Positions 25,729-31,792 of a stretch of 50,611 bases of DNA are shown one piece after another. Source of the DNA: a virus; the IMG/VR virus record IMGVR_UViG_3300042691_008783, positions 1 through 50,611 of that record, one strand, 5' to 3'. Position 1 is the first letter of the stretch, and each line of letters begins with the position of its first letter. A model generated the notes under the pieces. That model had not been told where the DNA came from and did not search any database. It was given only the letters and a program-made list of their open reading frames with translations. Position numbers and translations under genes: made by a program.

Positions 25729-26130
25729 CTACTCCGCTCGATAGTTGAAGCCATAATCTTTCCAATGCTCACCAACGACAACATCTTCAAAAGATTTGAC
25801 TTTAGTTACAATCCATTTTTCAGAATCTTTACCCATAAAATCAACAGTCTTGATACCCATTACAAAATGACCATTGCCCCAGTTTTCTTCTGATACTAAT
25901 TTATTGTTGAATTCGTCCGATACAACTACCGTAAGACCGTTATTTGTACATATACCCCATTCATCAATAACGGATGTAATGACAATATCGCCAACAAATA
26001 AATCTTTACCAGTAAAATCTTTTAAAGCAGTTGGTTCGCCTATTTTACCAAGTTTACACTCGCCTGAATAAACAAAAACATCTGCTAACATCGGTTTGGC
26101 AAAATTGCCGTTTTGTTCTTTGTTTGACAT
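25729..26130 (-). CDS. Cassette-borne hypothetical protein (133 aa)
   Basis: Begins MSNKEQNGNFAKPMLADVFV. A DLFVGDIVITSVIDEW segment and GLTVVVSDEFNNKLV suggest a small beta-barrel like YopX-type phage proteins. The C-terminus is Lys/Trp-rich. It lies between site D and site C and is AT-rich. No operon overlap with its neighbours, unlike genes outside the array. Confidence 0.7.
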   Translation of the reverse strand: MSNKEQNGNFAKPMLADVFVYSGECKLGKIGEPTALKDFTGKDLFVGDIVITSVIDEWGICTNNGLTVVVSDEFNNKLVSEENWGNGHFVMGIKTVDFMGKDSEKWIVTKVKSFEDVVVGEHWKDYGFNYRAE

Positions 26131-26170
26131 TTTATCTTAATTTTAAAATTTTGTACTACTATTGAAGTTT

Positions 26171-26230
26171 TGTGTTCGGCAACTTCGCCAAGCCGAGAAC
26201 CGTTAGCAAACATTAAAACGATTTGCTAAC
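26171..26230 (-). repeat. attC-like palindromic site D
   Basis: GTTAGCAAA (26202-26210) and TTTGCTAAC (26222-26230) form a perfect 9-bp inverted repeat. Beside it, the minus strand reads TAACGGTTCTCGGCTTGGCG then AAGTTGCCGAACAC, with GTTC-GGC / GCC-GAGAAC as imperfect arms. It lies between the stop of the 26246 gene and the start of the 25729 gene. Confidence 0.5.
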
Positions 26231-26231
26231 A

Positions 26232-26480
26232 GCGTATAAGAGAAATTAAGGGGCTTTGCTTTCTCCCATATAATTTTTGTAAACATCTTCAATTTCTTTC
26301 ATTGCTCCGAAAACATAATCATCAGGAAAAACTCGATGTATATAACTTTGATCATCTTTTTCCAATGCTCTAAAAGCCCTTCTCATTTCAATTAATGTTA
26401 CTACACTTATTTCTACCTTGTCATTATACAAATCTCTACTCATAATCTCTTAAATTAGTTCATTAACTTCTCTTATACGC
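26232..26480. repeat. Long inverted repeat enclosing the 26246 gene
   Basis: A perfect 13-base inverted repeat (GCGTATAAGAGAA at 26232-26244 and its complement at 26468-26480) brackets the gene at 26246-26443. Outside each arm lies GTTAGC or GCTAAC (26225-26230 and 26486-26491). This is the same gene-in-the-loop layout as around the 25272 gene. Confidence 0.6.
26246..26443 (-). CDS. Small cassette-borne hypothetical protein (65 aa)
   Basis: MSRDLYNDKVEISVVTLIEM start and a helical body with RRAFRALEKDD, ending YKNYMGESKAP. Enclosed between the perfect 13-base inverted repeats. No family known. The start is supported by the A/T-rich upstream stretch usual here. Confidence 0.65.
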   Translation of the reverse strand: MSRDLYNDKVEISVVTLIEMRRAFRALEKDDQSYIHRVFPDDYVFGAMKEIEDVYKNYMGESKAP

Positions 26481-26486
26481 CTATCG

Positions 26487-26723
26487 TTAGCGTCCAATTT
26501 GCCCATTCCATTCACATAGAATATTAAGACATGATCTATAATCAAGTCCATCATCTTGTAATTTATTGCAACCGCATTCAGGGCAAACCGATACGCTAAC
26601 AGTAGGTTTGTGTAATTTGCCTTCAAGGAAAGAAATATACTCTTGAACAACAGCAGGCGACTTTCTTATCTCCATTCTAAGTGTCTCCGTTGCAATACCT
26701 TTTTTATCTAAGAAATGTGCCAT
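26487..26723 (-). CDS. Zinc-finger-like protein ending in an attC-like R box (78 aa)
   Basis: Start at ATG 26723; an in-frame GTG lies two codons upstream. N-terminal helices are followed by C47-P-E-C50-G-C52, then C65 and C70 in SCLNILCEWNG, a likely zinc site as in Lar/zinc-ribbon phage proteins. The TAA stop lies inside GCTAAC of site E. That is the usual position of a cassette gene's stop relative to attC. Confidence 0.7.
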   Translation of the reverse strand: MAHFLDKKGIATETLRMEIRKSPAVVQEYISFLEGKLHKPTVSVSVCPECGCNKLQDDGLDYRSCLNILCEWNGQIGR

Positions 26724-26728
26724 ATCCA

Positions 26729-26923
26729 CTAATTTAAAATTGTGTCCTCCAGTATGATATCACATTCTGACTGGCTGACTGATGTTACACTAAAAACTCC
26801 CGTCGGATCTAACTCATACAAGTACTCACCTAACGCAAGTACTGCATCACCGACATCGTTACACTCTAACGTGACGTAGAACTCATTCGGTCCGTATCTT
26901 ACTTGACATATCCAGTATCTCAT
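26729..26923 (-). CDS. Small hypothetical protein (64 aa)
   Basis: Begins MRYWICQVRYGPNEFYVTLE and continues DVGDAVLALGEYL, a compact alpha/beta sequence. Its stop is 5 bases before the start of the zinc-finger gene. It is the first gene upstream of the cassette-like array. Function unknown. Confidence 0.65.
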   Translation of the reverse strand: MRYWICQVRYGPNEFYVTLECNDVGDAVLALGEYLYELDPTGVFSVTSVSQSECDIILEDTILN

Positions 26924-26990
26924 GATGATTGTGAATTAAAATTAACGACAGTACACCGCTGTCGTACCGCTTACCTAATTAACGTTTGCG

Positions 26991-27140
26991 TGGCTCCAGC
27001 AGGAATCGAACCTACCTTGCAAGCTACATACATAAAGCCTTACCCTTTTTTATCTCCTAATGCGCATTACGGAGTGTAAGACTATGTGTCGTCACTTACC
27101 CACTCACTGCTTCGGTTGCGATCCTCACAGCTATGGAGCC
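26991..27140 (-). tRNA. Oversized tRNA-like gene (150 nt), identity unclear
   Basis: On the minus strand GGCTCCA (27140-27134) pairs perfectly with TGGAGCC (26998-26992), followed by discriminator A at 26991. The T arm GTAGG-TTCGATT-CCTGC is excellent and directly adjoins the acceptor. The middle is about 75 nt too long for a tRNA. It holds a hairpin GAGTG..TAAG / CTTACACTC and a palindrome TAATGCGCATTA, and no normal anticodon arm can be placed. It could be an interrupted tRNA, a tmRNA-like mini RNA or a decayed gene. CCA is not encoded. Confidence 0.45.
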
Positions 27141-27255
27141 ATGTACGGGTCTCTCCCCGTTTGTCACCGTTCGCCAATTTGCGCATCAACTTGGATTTGC
27201 TTCCTAAAAGCTTTTCCTCCTATCTATTGCGGCTGCGTTTCGGTCTCACCGCTCG
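27141..27255. other. Spacer between the tRNA-like genes
   Basis: No gene. A short hairpin ACGGG / CCCGT (27145-27160) may help processing. Long frames crossing this stretch on the plus strand run antisense through both tRNA-like genes and are not credible. Confidence 0.5.
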
Positions 27256-27373
27256 TAGTCAGGACAGGATTCGAACCTGTAATAAGAGAGGTAACTCACC
27301 GCTGATGGGACATACACCATCACCCTCTGTATTGCCATACCACGTTGCGTCTAACCAATTCCGCCACCTGACT
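27256..27373 (-). tRNA. Class II (Leu-like) tRNA gene, 118 nt, anticodon not resolvable
   Basis: Acceptor AGTCAGG / CCTGACT is a perfect 7-bp stem with discriminator A. The start TGGCGGAATTGGTTAGACGC is the typical D arm of tRNA-Leu. The T arm ACAGG-TTCGAAT-CCTGT is perfect. The middle is about 30 nt longer than usual. It has the hairpin TGATGG / CCATCA with an 8-base loop and a variable-arm-like GGTGAGTTACC. An additional hairpin, GTATGGCAATAC, sits where the anticodon arm is expected. Confidence 0.6.
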
Positions 27374-27461
27374 ATAATGCGGATGATAAGTCCGCTGTGT
27401 TGTGTAGCACTATTTACGTCTCTACATGTTTTTAGTGTTCCTTTATCAATGAAACAACACA

Positions 27462-27770
27462 TTAATTCCTTTTCAATACCATAAACGACGTAACATACAT
27501 CGCTAATCCTCCAATCATTCCTGCAAGATCCAAATCATTCATCGCAAATATAACGAAAGTCTGGAAGCCTAGCAATAAAGAAACAGATAAATCTACAGTC
27601 AGTGATATGCTGTCTGTTGTGTCGTGTTTGAGTACAGATTCAGAGTATATGTAAGGTGAATTCATTCCTGATAGCCTTACACCTACATATCTGTCATGAA
27701 CTGATGTTACAACTCCCTTCTTTCCTGTATAAGTGACGATTACCCTATCGCCAGTGTTGAATTTTTCCAT
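27462..27770 (-). CDS. Membrane protein with KOW/SH3-like N-terminus (102 aa)
   Basis: Residues 1-45 read as a small barrel (FNTGDRVIVTYTGKKGVVTS, VGVRLSG). Two membrane helices follow (about 57-75 and 82-98). A leftward TAnnTTTG promoter lies about 120 bases upstream among GTGTTG-type repeats. Combining a barrel with membrane helices is unusual; function unknown. Confidence 0.7.
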   Translation of the reverse strand: MEKFNTGDRVIVTYTGKKGVVTSVHDRYVGVRLSGMNSPYIYSESVLKHDTTDSISLTVDLSVSLLLGFQTFVIFAMNDLDLAGMIGGLAMYVTSFMVLKRN

Positions 27771-27980
27771 ATTTGTGTTGGTTTAGTGTTGCTGTATGCC
27801 CCGTCATTGCTGAATAGTGTCGGTTGTGCTGAATTTATTCTATATACTTTATACATTATACTATTTCTTTACACGTATTGAATAGAACAAATGTAACACA
27901 ACCGACATTAACCAATATTTACGGGACTTTCAGCGACACAGATTCGACATTAATCCGACATTTTTTGTGTTGATTCGACA
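27753..27980. repeat. GTGTTG / TGTCGGTT repeat cluster around the internal leftward promoter
   Basis: On the plus strand GTGTTGAATTT (27753), GTGTTGGTTTAGTGTTG (27776) and AGTGTCGGTTGTG (27826) face the inverted ACACAACCGACATTAACC (27896-27913), CGACACAGATTCGACATTAA and CCGACAT, up to GATTCGACAC (27972). Inverted TGTCGGTTGTG units flank the promoter box. The same family recurs at 31.43-31.72 kb, which suggests shared operators. Confidence 0.6.
27888..27915 (-). promoter_or_regulatory. Leftward Bacteroidota-type promoter
   Basis: The minus strand has TACATTTG (27895-27888), matching TAnnTTTG, with TTG 17 bases upstream (27915-27913). It would drive the 27462 gene, the tRNA-like genes and the array region. 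Spacing is slightly short of the usual 19-21. Confidence 0.5.
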
Positions 27981-28213
27981 CTGAGGATCTCTCTTAGCTG
28001 GTCTAGTGTGACTTGCTCTTCAATTGCAGCGCAATCTGTTTCAGTTAAACACCACTCATCAAAAAATGAATTAAAGTATATGTGATGATTATTGCCTCGG
28101 TAACCAAACTCAGGGAATACCTCTACGTCCTGATCGAACTCAAGCAACAAAGACTTTGCTTTATTAAACTTTTCCTCCGAGTCTATCAGTACTTTTATTT
28201 CGTCTTTTTTCAT
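27950..28213 (-). CDS. Hypothetical protein (87 aa)
   Basis: MKKDEIKVLIDSEEKFNKAK start, YRGNNHHIYFNSFFDEWCLT core and a helical VTLDQLREILSVES end. This is a small-protein layout often seen in Bacteroidota phages. Its 3' end overlaps the repeat cluster upstream of the next promoter. Confidence 0.65.
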   Translation of the reverse strand: MKKDEIKVLIDSEEKFNKAKSLLLEFDQDVEVFPEFGYRGNNHHIYFNSFFDEWCLTETDCAAIEEQVTLDQLREILSVESTQKMSD

Positions 28214-28219
28214 AACTAC

Positions 28220-28420
28220 TTAATTTAAATATAAATAATCTACATGAATAGCTACCTTCTCACTGCAACGTCTGACTGATACTATATCGTAGTCATCGCA
28301 AGTAGCTGACATTAAGCCGTGGACCTGATCAAACAAGTCAACCATTCCACTGGCTACAAAAACATATATAAGCTCCACACTATCGTACGGTAGCTTAACT
28401 GATACCCTATACTGTCTCAT
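28220..28420 (-). CDS. Hypothetical protein (66 aa)
   Basis: Start taken at ATG 28420 (MRQYRVSVKLPYDSVELIYV), not the far longer frame from 28525 that would lie across the upstream gene. It has alternating strands and a CDDYDIVSVRRCSEKVAIHV segment. The start overlaps the upstream stop by 14 bases. Confidence 0.65.
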   Translation of the reverse strand: MRQYRVSVKLPYDSVELIYVFVASGMVDLFDQVHGLMSATCDDYDIVSVRRCSEKVAIHVDYLYLN

Positions 28421-28655
28421 AATTTCCGATTGAAATAAAATACGGTCCTTTAAAAACCAACATATAAATATTTGGCTGTTCCAATAATACGCCATGATTG
28501 TGAATATGCTGCCTGATTGCATCACTGACTGACATCTTAGTATATAACTCTGTAGTCATTAGGTTGCGAGGACCAAAGATCTCACTACCGTCTCTCAGGC
28601 AGTAAGATCCAAAGCCCTCACGTTCTACTTTCTGTACTAGCTTTCTTAAGTTCAT
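28407..28655 (-). CDS. Hypothetical protein (82 aa)
   Basis: MNLRKLVQKVEREGFGSYCL start, then DAIRQHIHNHGVLLE and a hydrophobic strand IYMLVFKGPYFISIG. It overlaps the 180-aa gene by 4 bases. No recognised domain. Confidence 0.65.
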   Translation of the reverse strand: MNLRKLVQKVEREGFGSYCLRDGSEIFGPRNLMTTELYTKMSVSDAIRQHIHNHGVLLEQPNIYMLVFKGPYFISIGNYETV

Positions 28656-29194
28656 AGTTTTGAATAAAATGTTTCACCATTACTTGCCGTTCCTAATAAC
28701 TTATATGGAGTTGCGATTTTCGCAAATGCTTCCTCCATGATGTCTGTCAATTTGTCAGTCAGTACGCGTGCCATTATTTGCGCTCTTACCTGAGCAATTG
28801 CACACAAGCCTGCGTTCATGTCTGAATAGTAGCTGTCTACACTGATGTCTTCGATGCTGTCGAATTCGTATCCAAAGTCATCACTGTACTTTATGTTGTA
28901 GTCTAAACATGCTCCTTCGTAGTATCCTGCTCTCATTACTGGCTGAATTTCTACGTACAGTGTGAAGTCTCCGAATGTATAACTTAGCTGCTTGCAGCCT
29001 AGACTTCTTTCAGGGTAGGATCTGTTATCTCCTATGCGTTCGAATTCCACGCTGTCAAGACCTATTAATTCATCGATCCATTCAGCTATATTCTGTCCTT
29101 CTTCGTGATAATCGAAATATTCGTCCTCAGGAATATCCGTAAATAACGGATACAATGCCCTTGCGTTCTTGAAATAAAAATTACTTGCTCCCAT
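28652..29194 (-). CDS. Acidic hypothetical protein (180 aa)
   Basis: Strongly acidic, with PEDEYFDYHEEGQNIAEWID and YSDDFGYEFDSIEDISVDSY. A helical C-terminal part holds AQIMARVLTDKLTDIMEEAF. The high Asp/Glu/Tyr content would suit a DNA mimic such as an anti-restriction protein, but no known family motif is visible. Confidence 0.6.
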   Translation of the reverse strand: MGASNFYFKNARALYPLFTDIPEDEYFDYHEEGQNIAEWIDELIGLDSVEFERIGDNRSYPERSLGCKQLSYTFGDFTLYVEIQPVMRAGYYEGACLDYNIKYSDDFGYEFDSIEDISVDSYYSDMNAGLCAIAQVRAQIMARVLTDKLTDIMEEAFAKIATPYKLLGTASNGETFYSKL

Positions 29195-29205
29195 GATGAT
29201 TGTAA

Positions 29206-29571
29206 TTAAATAAAATATTGTTCGTCAAACTCATATCGTTCACCTGTAAAATCAGGACGATAAGCCAAATCTCCCTTTCCGCCATAACGGAAAGCAATGC
29301 AGTCTTGTGTTAAGTCTAAAGATAAGGCAGTAAGGATGTCCTTAATTGCGTCAAAGCTTCTGTCTGTCAAGCCTACTACTACTAACGTAGGCTCAACTTC
29401 TCCGTTGTACTCGCCAGTCTGTACTGAATGGCTGTCTACCCTCATGAATAACGGCAGTACGTCTAAAATTTCGTCTGCGCTGAATGGATTGTTGTTCAAT
29501 CCGATGTTCAGTCTTAATAATCTCTTGATTTGCCCGTCTGTTGTGCTAAATCCTGCTTTATCTGTTTTCAT
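29206..29571 (-). CDS. Hypothetical protein (121 aa)
   Basis: MKTDKAGFSTTDGQIKRLLR start; PTLVVVGLTDRSFDAIKDIL and GERYEFDEQYF strands suggest an alpha/beta fold. ATGA-type overlap with the 29568 gene. Function unknown. Confidence 0.65.
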   Translation of the reverse strand: MKTDKAGFSTTDGQIKRLLRLNIGLNNNPFSADEILDVLPLFMRVDSHSVQTGEYNGEVEPTLVVVGLTDRSFDAIKDILTALSLDLTQDCIAFRYGGKGDLAYRPDFTGERYEFDEQYFI

Positions 29572-29867
29572 AACTCCTGTCTTTTCTTTGTTAATAACTC
29601 AATACGCTCATTCGTGAACGTCATATCTTTTGAAATTCGCTTCCGTCCTGTCTGCTGTTTGTACTCAGCTTTTAGCTGTTCTTTCTCAGCATCAATCAGT
29701 AGATGCAGTGCTTGCTTCATTACTGACTGAAAAGCGTATGATTCCCACGTTCTGTTTAGATAATGCGCTGACGTGCTGATTTCAAACTGTCCGTCGATAT
29801 ATACTTTCGTATCGTGTGCAAATCCACTTCTTGTTGATCTGCTTCTGTTTTCAAATTCGATTTTCAT
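29568..29867 (-). CDS. Hypothetical protein (99 aa)
   Basis: Start at ATG 29867 (MKIEFENRSRSTRSGFAHDT), two codons after a weaker TTG. A beta part (KVYIDGQFEISTSAHYLNRTWES) is followed by a long charged helix. It overlaps the 48-aa gene by 17 bases. Confidence 0.65.
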   Translation of the reverse strand: MKIEFENRSRSTRSGFAHDTKVYIDGQFEISTSAHYLNRTWESYAFQSVMKQALHLLIDAEKEQLKAEYKQQTGRKRISKDMTFTNERIELLTKKRQEL

Positions 29868-29997
29868 ATCCAATAAGTTTATAGTTGTACTTTCTACTCA
29901 TTAAGGCAACAAAATTTTCCATATGCCTGTCATCTTTAAAATCACGGTGAATAACCTTGTACTCACCGTGATATGTCTTGAATGTTAGTGTTACCAT
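29851..29997 (-). CDS. Small basic protein (48 aa)
   Basis: MVTLTFKTYHGEYKVIHRDF start and a basic C-terminus with MSRKYNYKLIGYENRI. Found in the gap between larger genes and overlapping both neighbours slightly, as is usual here. Function unknown. Confidence 0.55.
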   Translation of the reverse strand: MVTLTFKTYHGEYKVIHRDFKDDRHMENFVALMSRKYNYKLIGYENRI

Positions 29998-30095
29998 AGC
30001 TTTACTCTTCTCTTACTTTCTTTAATTTTTATTCCGTTCAAGTAATATCCAATTACTTCAAATTGACCTTCAATTCTTTCGATCTTTGCGCTCAT
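29991..30095 (-). CDS. Very small basic peptide (34 aa)
   Basis: MSAKIERIEGQFEVIGYYLN then GIKIKESKRRVKLW. Overlaps the start of the 48-aa gene by 7 bases. Supported mainly by operon position and a sensible start. Confidence 0.45.
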   Translation of the reverse strand: MSAKIERIEGQFEVIGYYLNGIKIKESKRRVKLW

Positions 30096-30136
30096 AACTT
30101 ACGCGCGTTGAATAGGTCGCGCCCCCTGTTAAAATG

Positions 30137-30298
30137 TTATTTACTAAAGTGAACTGAATATATATGCTTCTTTAGTATAAACATAAAAAACACTTCTTTA
30201 TGCTTCTTATTGCCTCCAAAGCTATTTGTACTCATTATTGATTCCTTAACTAACTGCTTTAAGTTAATTATTCCGTTTATTCTGTCTGACTGATTCAT
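30137..30298 (-). CDS. Small basic protein (53 aa)
   Basis: MNQSDRINGIINLKQLVKES start, then KKHKEVFFMFILKKHIYSVH. It fills the gap between 30095 and 30323. A charged, partly hydrophobic peptide with no known family. Confidence 0.5.
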   Translation of the reverse strand: MNQSDRINGIINLKQLVKESIMSTNSFGGNKKHKEVFFMFILKKHIYSVHFSK

Positions 30299-30322
30299 AA
30301 TTTCTAGGTTTTTAGTTAGTAA

Positions 30323-30505
30323 TTAAGGTCTGAATCTAATTCCGTACTGCTCGAAAAATTCTTCGTATTCGTCAAGTGACAAAGTCCCATCTGAATGGTA
30401 TAACTCACCATCGTCCCAAAGGACTACCTTGTCATCGTTCGAAAGAACATACTCCATTCTTTCATTTGCATACTCACTGATTGACACAATTCTTATTGCT
30501 TCCAT
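30323..30505 (-). CDS. Small acidic protein, first gene of the leftward block (60 aa)
   Basis: MEAIRIVSISEYANERMEYV start, WDDGELYHSDGTLSLDEYEE and a FRP end. It is the promoter-proximal gene of the leftward operon, so it would be expressed first. Such positions often hold host-takeover proteins; nothing more specific can be read. Confidence 0.65.
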   Translation of the reverse strand: MEAIRIVSISEYANERMEYVLSNDDKVVLWDDGELYHSDGTLSLDEYEEFFEQYGIRFRP

Positions 30506-30557
30506 AATTTCTAAGTTTTAAAAGTTACACTGCATTTCACCATTTTTGGATCGTCAG

Positions 30558-30726
30558 TACTGGCACACACCAGTAAATGCGAGGGAATTGGCTTTCAAGA
30601 CTTCACAGCCCCGTTCCCTCTATCGGACATCTTTAATTGTTTTCTTTTGATTAAGCCCCATGCGTGAAAAGCTTACATTTAATCGGTTTCCCGTTTGTCC
30701 TTTGGAATTACCTTAAGAGACGCATG
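30558..30726 (-). ncRNA. Three successive hairpins in the leftward leader
   Basis: Perfect stems: TACTGG / CCAGTA (30558-30575), GAGGGAA / TTCCCTC (30581-30620, with inner GGCT / AGCC), and CATGCGT / ACGCATG (30659-30726). They lie between the leftward promoter and the first gene, so the first ~200 bases of the transcript would be structured. No T-run follows them on the minus strand. They may protect the mRNA, regulate it or be a separate RNA. Confidence 0.5.
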
Positions 30727-30773
30727 TTACAAGAAACAAAGAACTTAACAATCGATATCCTGATTGCTTGAAA

Positions 30774-30803
30774 CAAACATACAACAGGTATTTCGAATGA
30801 CAA
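30774..30803 (-). promoter_or_regulatory. Main leftward early promoter
   Basis: The minus strand has TTG (30803-30801), a 19-base spacer and TATGTTTG (30781-30774). This is a good match to the Bacteroidota consensus TTG-N19-21-TAnnTTTG. It points at the 22-kb leftward block with a ~260-base leader. Confidence 0.65.
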
Positions 30804-30885
30804 TGACTTTATGCAATTATTTTTCATTTTTTAGACGAATGACTGTTTTTCTTCGACGAATGACACCAAATGTTCGACGAATAGT
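30792..30885. repeat. Iteron-like direct repeats TTCGACGAATGAC
   Basis: Four imperfect copies on the plus strand: TTCGAATGAC (30792), AGACGAATGAC (30833), TTCGACGAATGAC (30852) and TTCGACGAATAGT (30873). The first overlaps the -33 element of the leftward promoter; the others lie upstream of it. They suit operators for a repressor/activator, or iterons of an origin. Confidence 0.6.
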
Positions 30886-31430
30886 AGAACGATTTGTTAT
30901 GCTGCTGATTATTAGTGATTTAGGTAGGCTATACGTGCGCGCGTACGTGTGTGGGTGTATTTATGCTTTGTGGTTGGGTTGGTGGATGGGGGGATAATTC
31001 AACGTCTAAGTATGCCCAGCAGGATCAAATTGCTTCCGATAATAACCGTTTGTTGTCGGCTTTGTTGCTGTCATTCAGGCAGTTAGGCATTCGATAAATA
31101 ATGCTGTCCTATAATTAGTATTATGTTAAATAGACATTGGTCCGCGATCCAAAAAGAAACAATTGCCTCCCGACGTACAAACAGCGCAGCATGCCAAACG
31201 TCAAACAGTCAGTCAGGATCAGATCACGTCAAACGTTCATGCATGCATACTGGCAGCCCGTAAATAAAAAAGCCAAAAAGTTAGAACAGAAGTTCTGAAA
31301 TCATACACCCCCGTCATCGAATTCGAACGTTTTCCTTTTAGGGTCGGGTCGATAAATTTGGGTATATTATCCAAACACTCAGCATGCGAAACCAACATGT
31401 TAAAATTTTAACAATCTGTGAAAAATGTCG
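30886..31430. other. Non-coding part of the divergent control region
   Basis: No convincing gene. It contains a G/T-rich strand (30940-30990), an alternating purine-pyrimidine GTGCGCGCGTACGTGTGTG stretch, GTCAAACG repeats near 31200-31240, and a 35-codon frame at 31191-31298 (start MPNVKQSVRIRS) that may be chance. Such a low-gene segment between divergent operons is a natural place for an origin. Confidence 0.5.
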
Positions 31431-31434
31431 GTTT

Positions 31435-31663
31435 GTGTCAATTAGTGTTGAATTAGTGTTGAATTAGTGACGCTACAACCCCCGTCAATCCTCAAAAGTG
31501 TTGAATGTGTTGAATTAGCTATTATTAGATTTGAGAAGGGAGTTAGAGGGTAAAAACAGGTAATAAGTACATATATATAATGAGTGGACTCAATTCAACA
31601 CAACCGTCAAACTTGTTGATTATCAGCACTTTAACCAACACTAAACCGACACTAATTCGACAC
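31435..31663. repeat. GTGTTGAATTA iteron-like repeats upstream of the rightward promoter
   Basis: Tandem 11-base units GTGTTGAATTA at 31445 and 31456 follow a variant GTGTCAATTA at 31435. Two more (GTGTTGAAT, GTGTTGAATTA) lie at 31498-31517. Inverted copies are at 31592-31601 and 31636-31663 (CGACACTAATTCGACAC). The family matches the cluster near 27.75-27.98 kb. Confidence 0.65.
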
Positions 31664-31690
31664 TGTTCCGTCAAACTTATTGATTATCAG
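31604..31690. repeat. 23-base direct repeat, 64-base period
   Basis: CCGTCAAACTT, one variable base, then TTGATTATCAG occurs at 31604-31626 and 31668-31690, with 22 of 23 bases identical. The second copy ends about 77 bases before the rightward -7 box. GTCAAAC also occurs further upstream near 31200-31240. Confidence 0.65.
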
Positions 31691-31767
31691 TGTTTTATGT
31701 AACACTGGGTTGAATTTTGCGAAAAATGAAGCATAAACTCAACTCACCAGTTGTTACTAAAAATACC

Positions 31768-31775
31768 TATCTTTG
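31768..31775 (+). promoter_or_regulatory. Rightward promoter box TATCTTTG
   Basis: Exact TAnnTTTG box 17 bases before the ATG of the first rightward gene, following the repeat clusters. The nearest upstream TTG is only 14 bases away, so activation through the repeats is plausible. Confidence 0.65.
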
Positions 31776-31792
31776 TAAAAAAAAAATAGATC

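Noticed and set aside
26450-26650. 66-codon minus-strand frame overlapping the zinc-finger gene
   Set aside because: The other frame (26487-26723) keeps the Cys pattern, a good ATG near the upstream stop, and a stop in the attC-like box; this one is its shadow.
26991-27140. Ordinary tmRNA
   Set aside because: The acceptor lacks the G-U pair usual for alanine charging, the RNA would be less than half the usual length, and no tag reading frame with a fitting end is seen.
27086-27484. 132- and 81-codon frames on the plus strand
   Set aside because: They lie antisense to both tRNA-like genes and contain the reversed T-arm sequence translated as DRIRTCNKR; tRNA antisense frames are a usual artefact.
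30764-30997. 77-codon open frame on the plus strand in the control region
   Set aside because: It begins with TTG, runs across the iteron repeats (its FRRMT/LRRMT repeats only mirror the DNA repeats) and has an Arg/Trp-rich composition unlike the other genes.
31191-31298. 35-codon frame in the control region (starts MPNVKQSVRIRS)
   Set aside because: No promoter box, no coupling to other genes, and it covers GTCAAAC repeats; kept only as a note in the region entry.
27753-31690. CRISPR array
   Set aside because: The repeats are short (11-13 bases), irregularly spaced and in both orientations, without uniform spacers.
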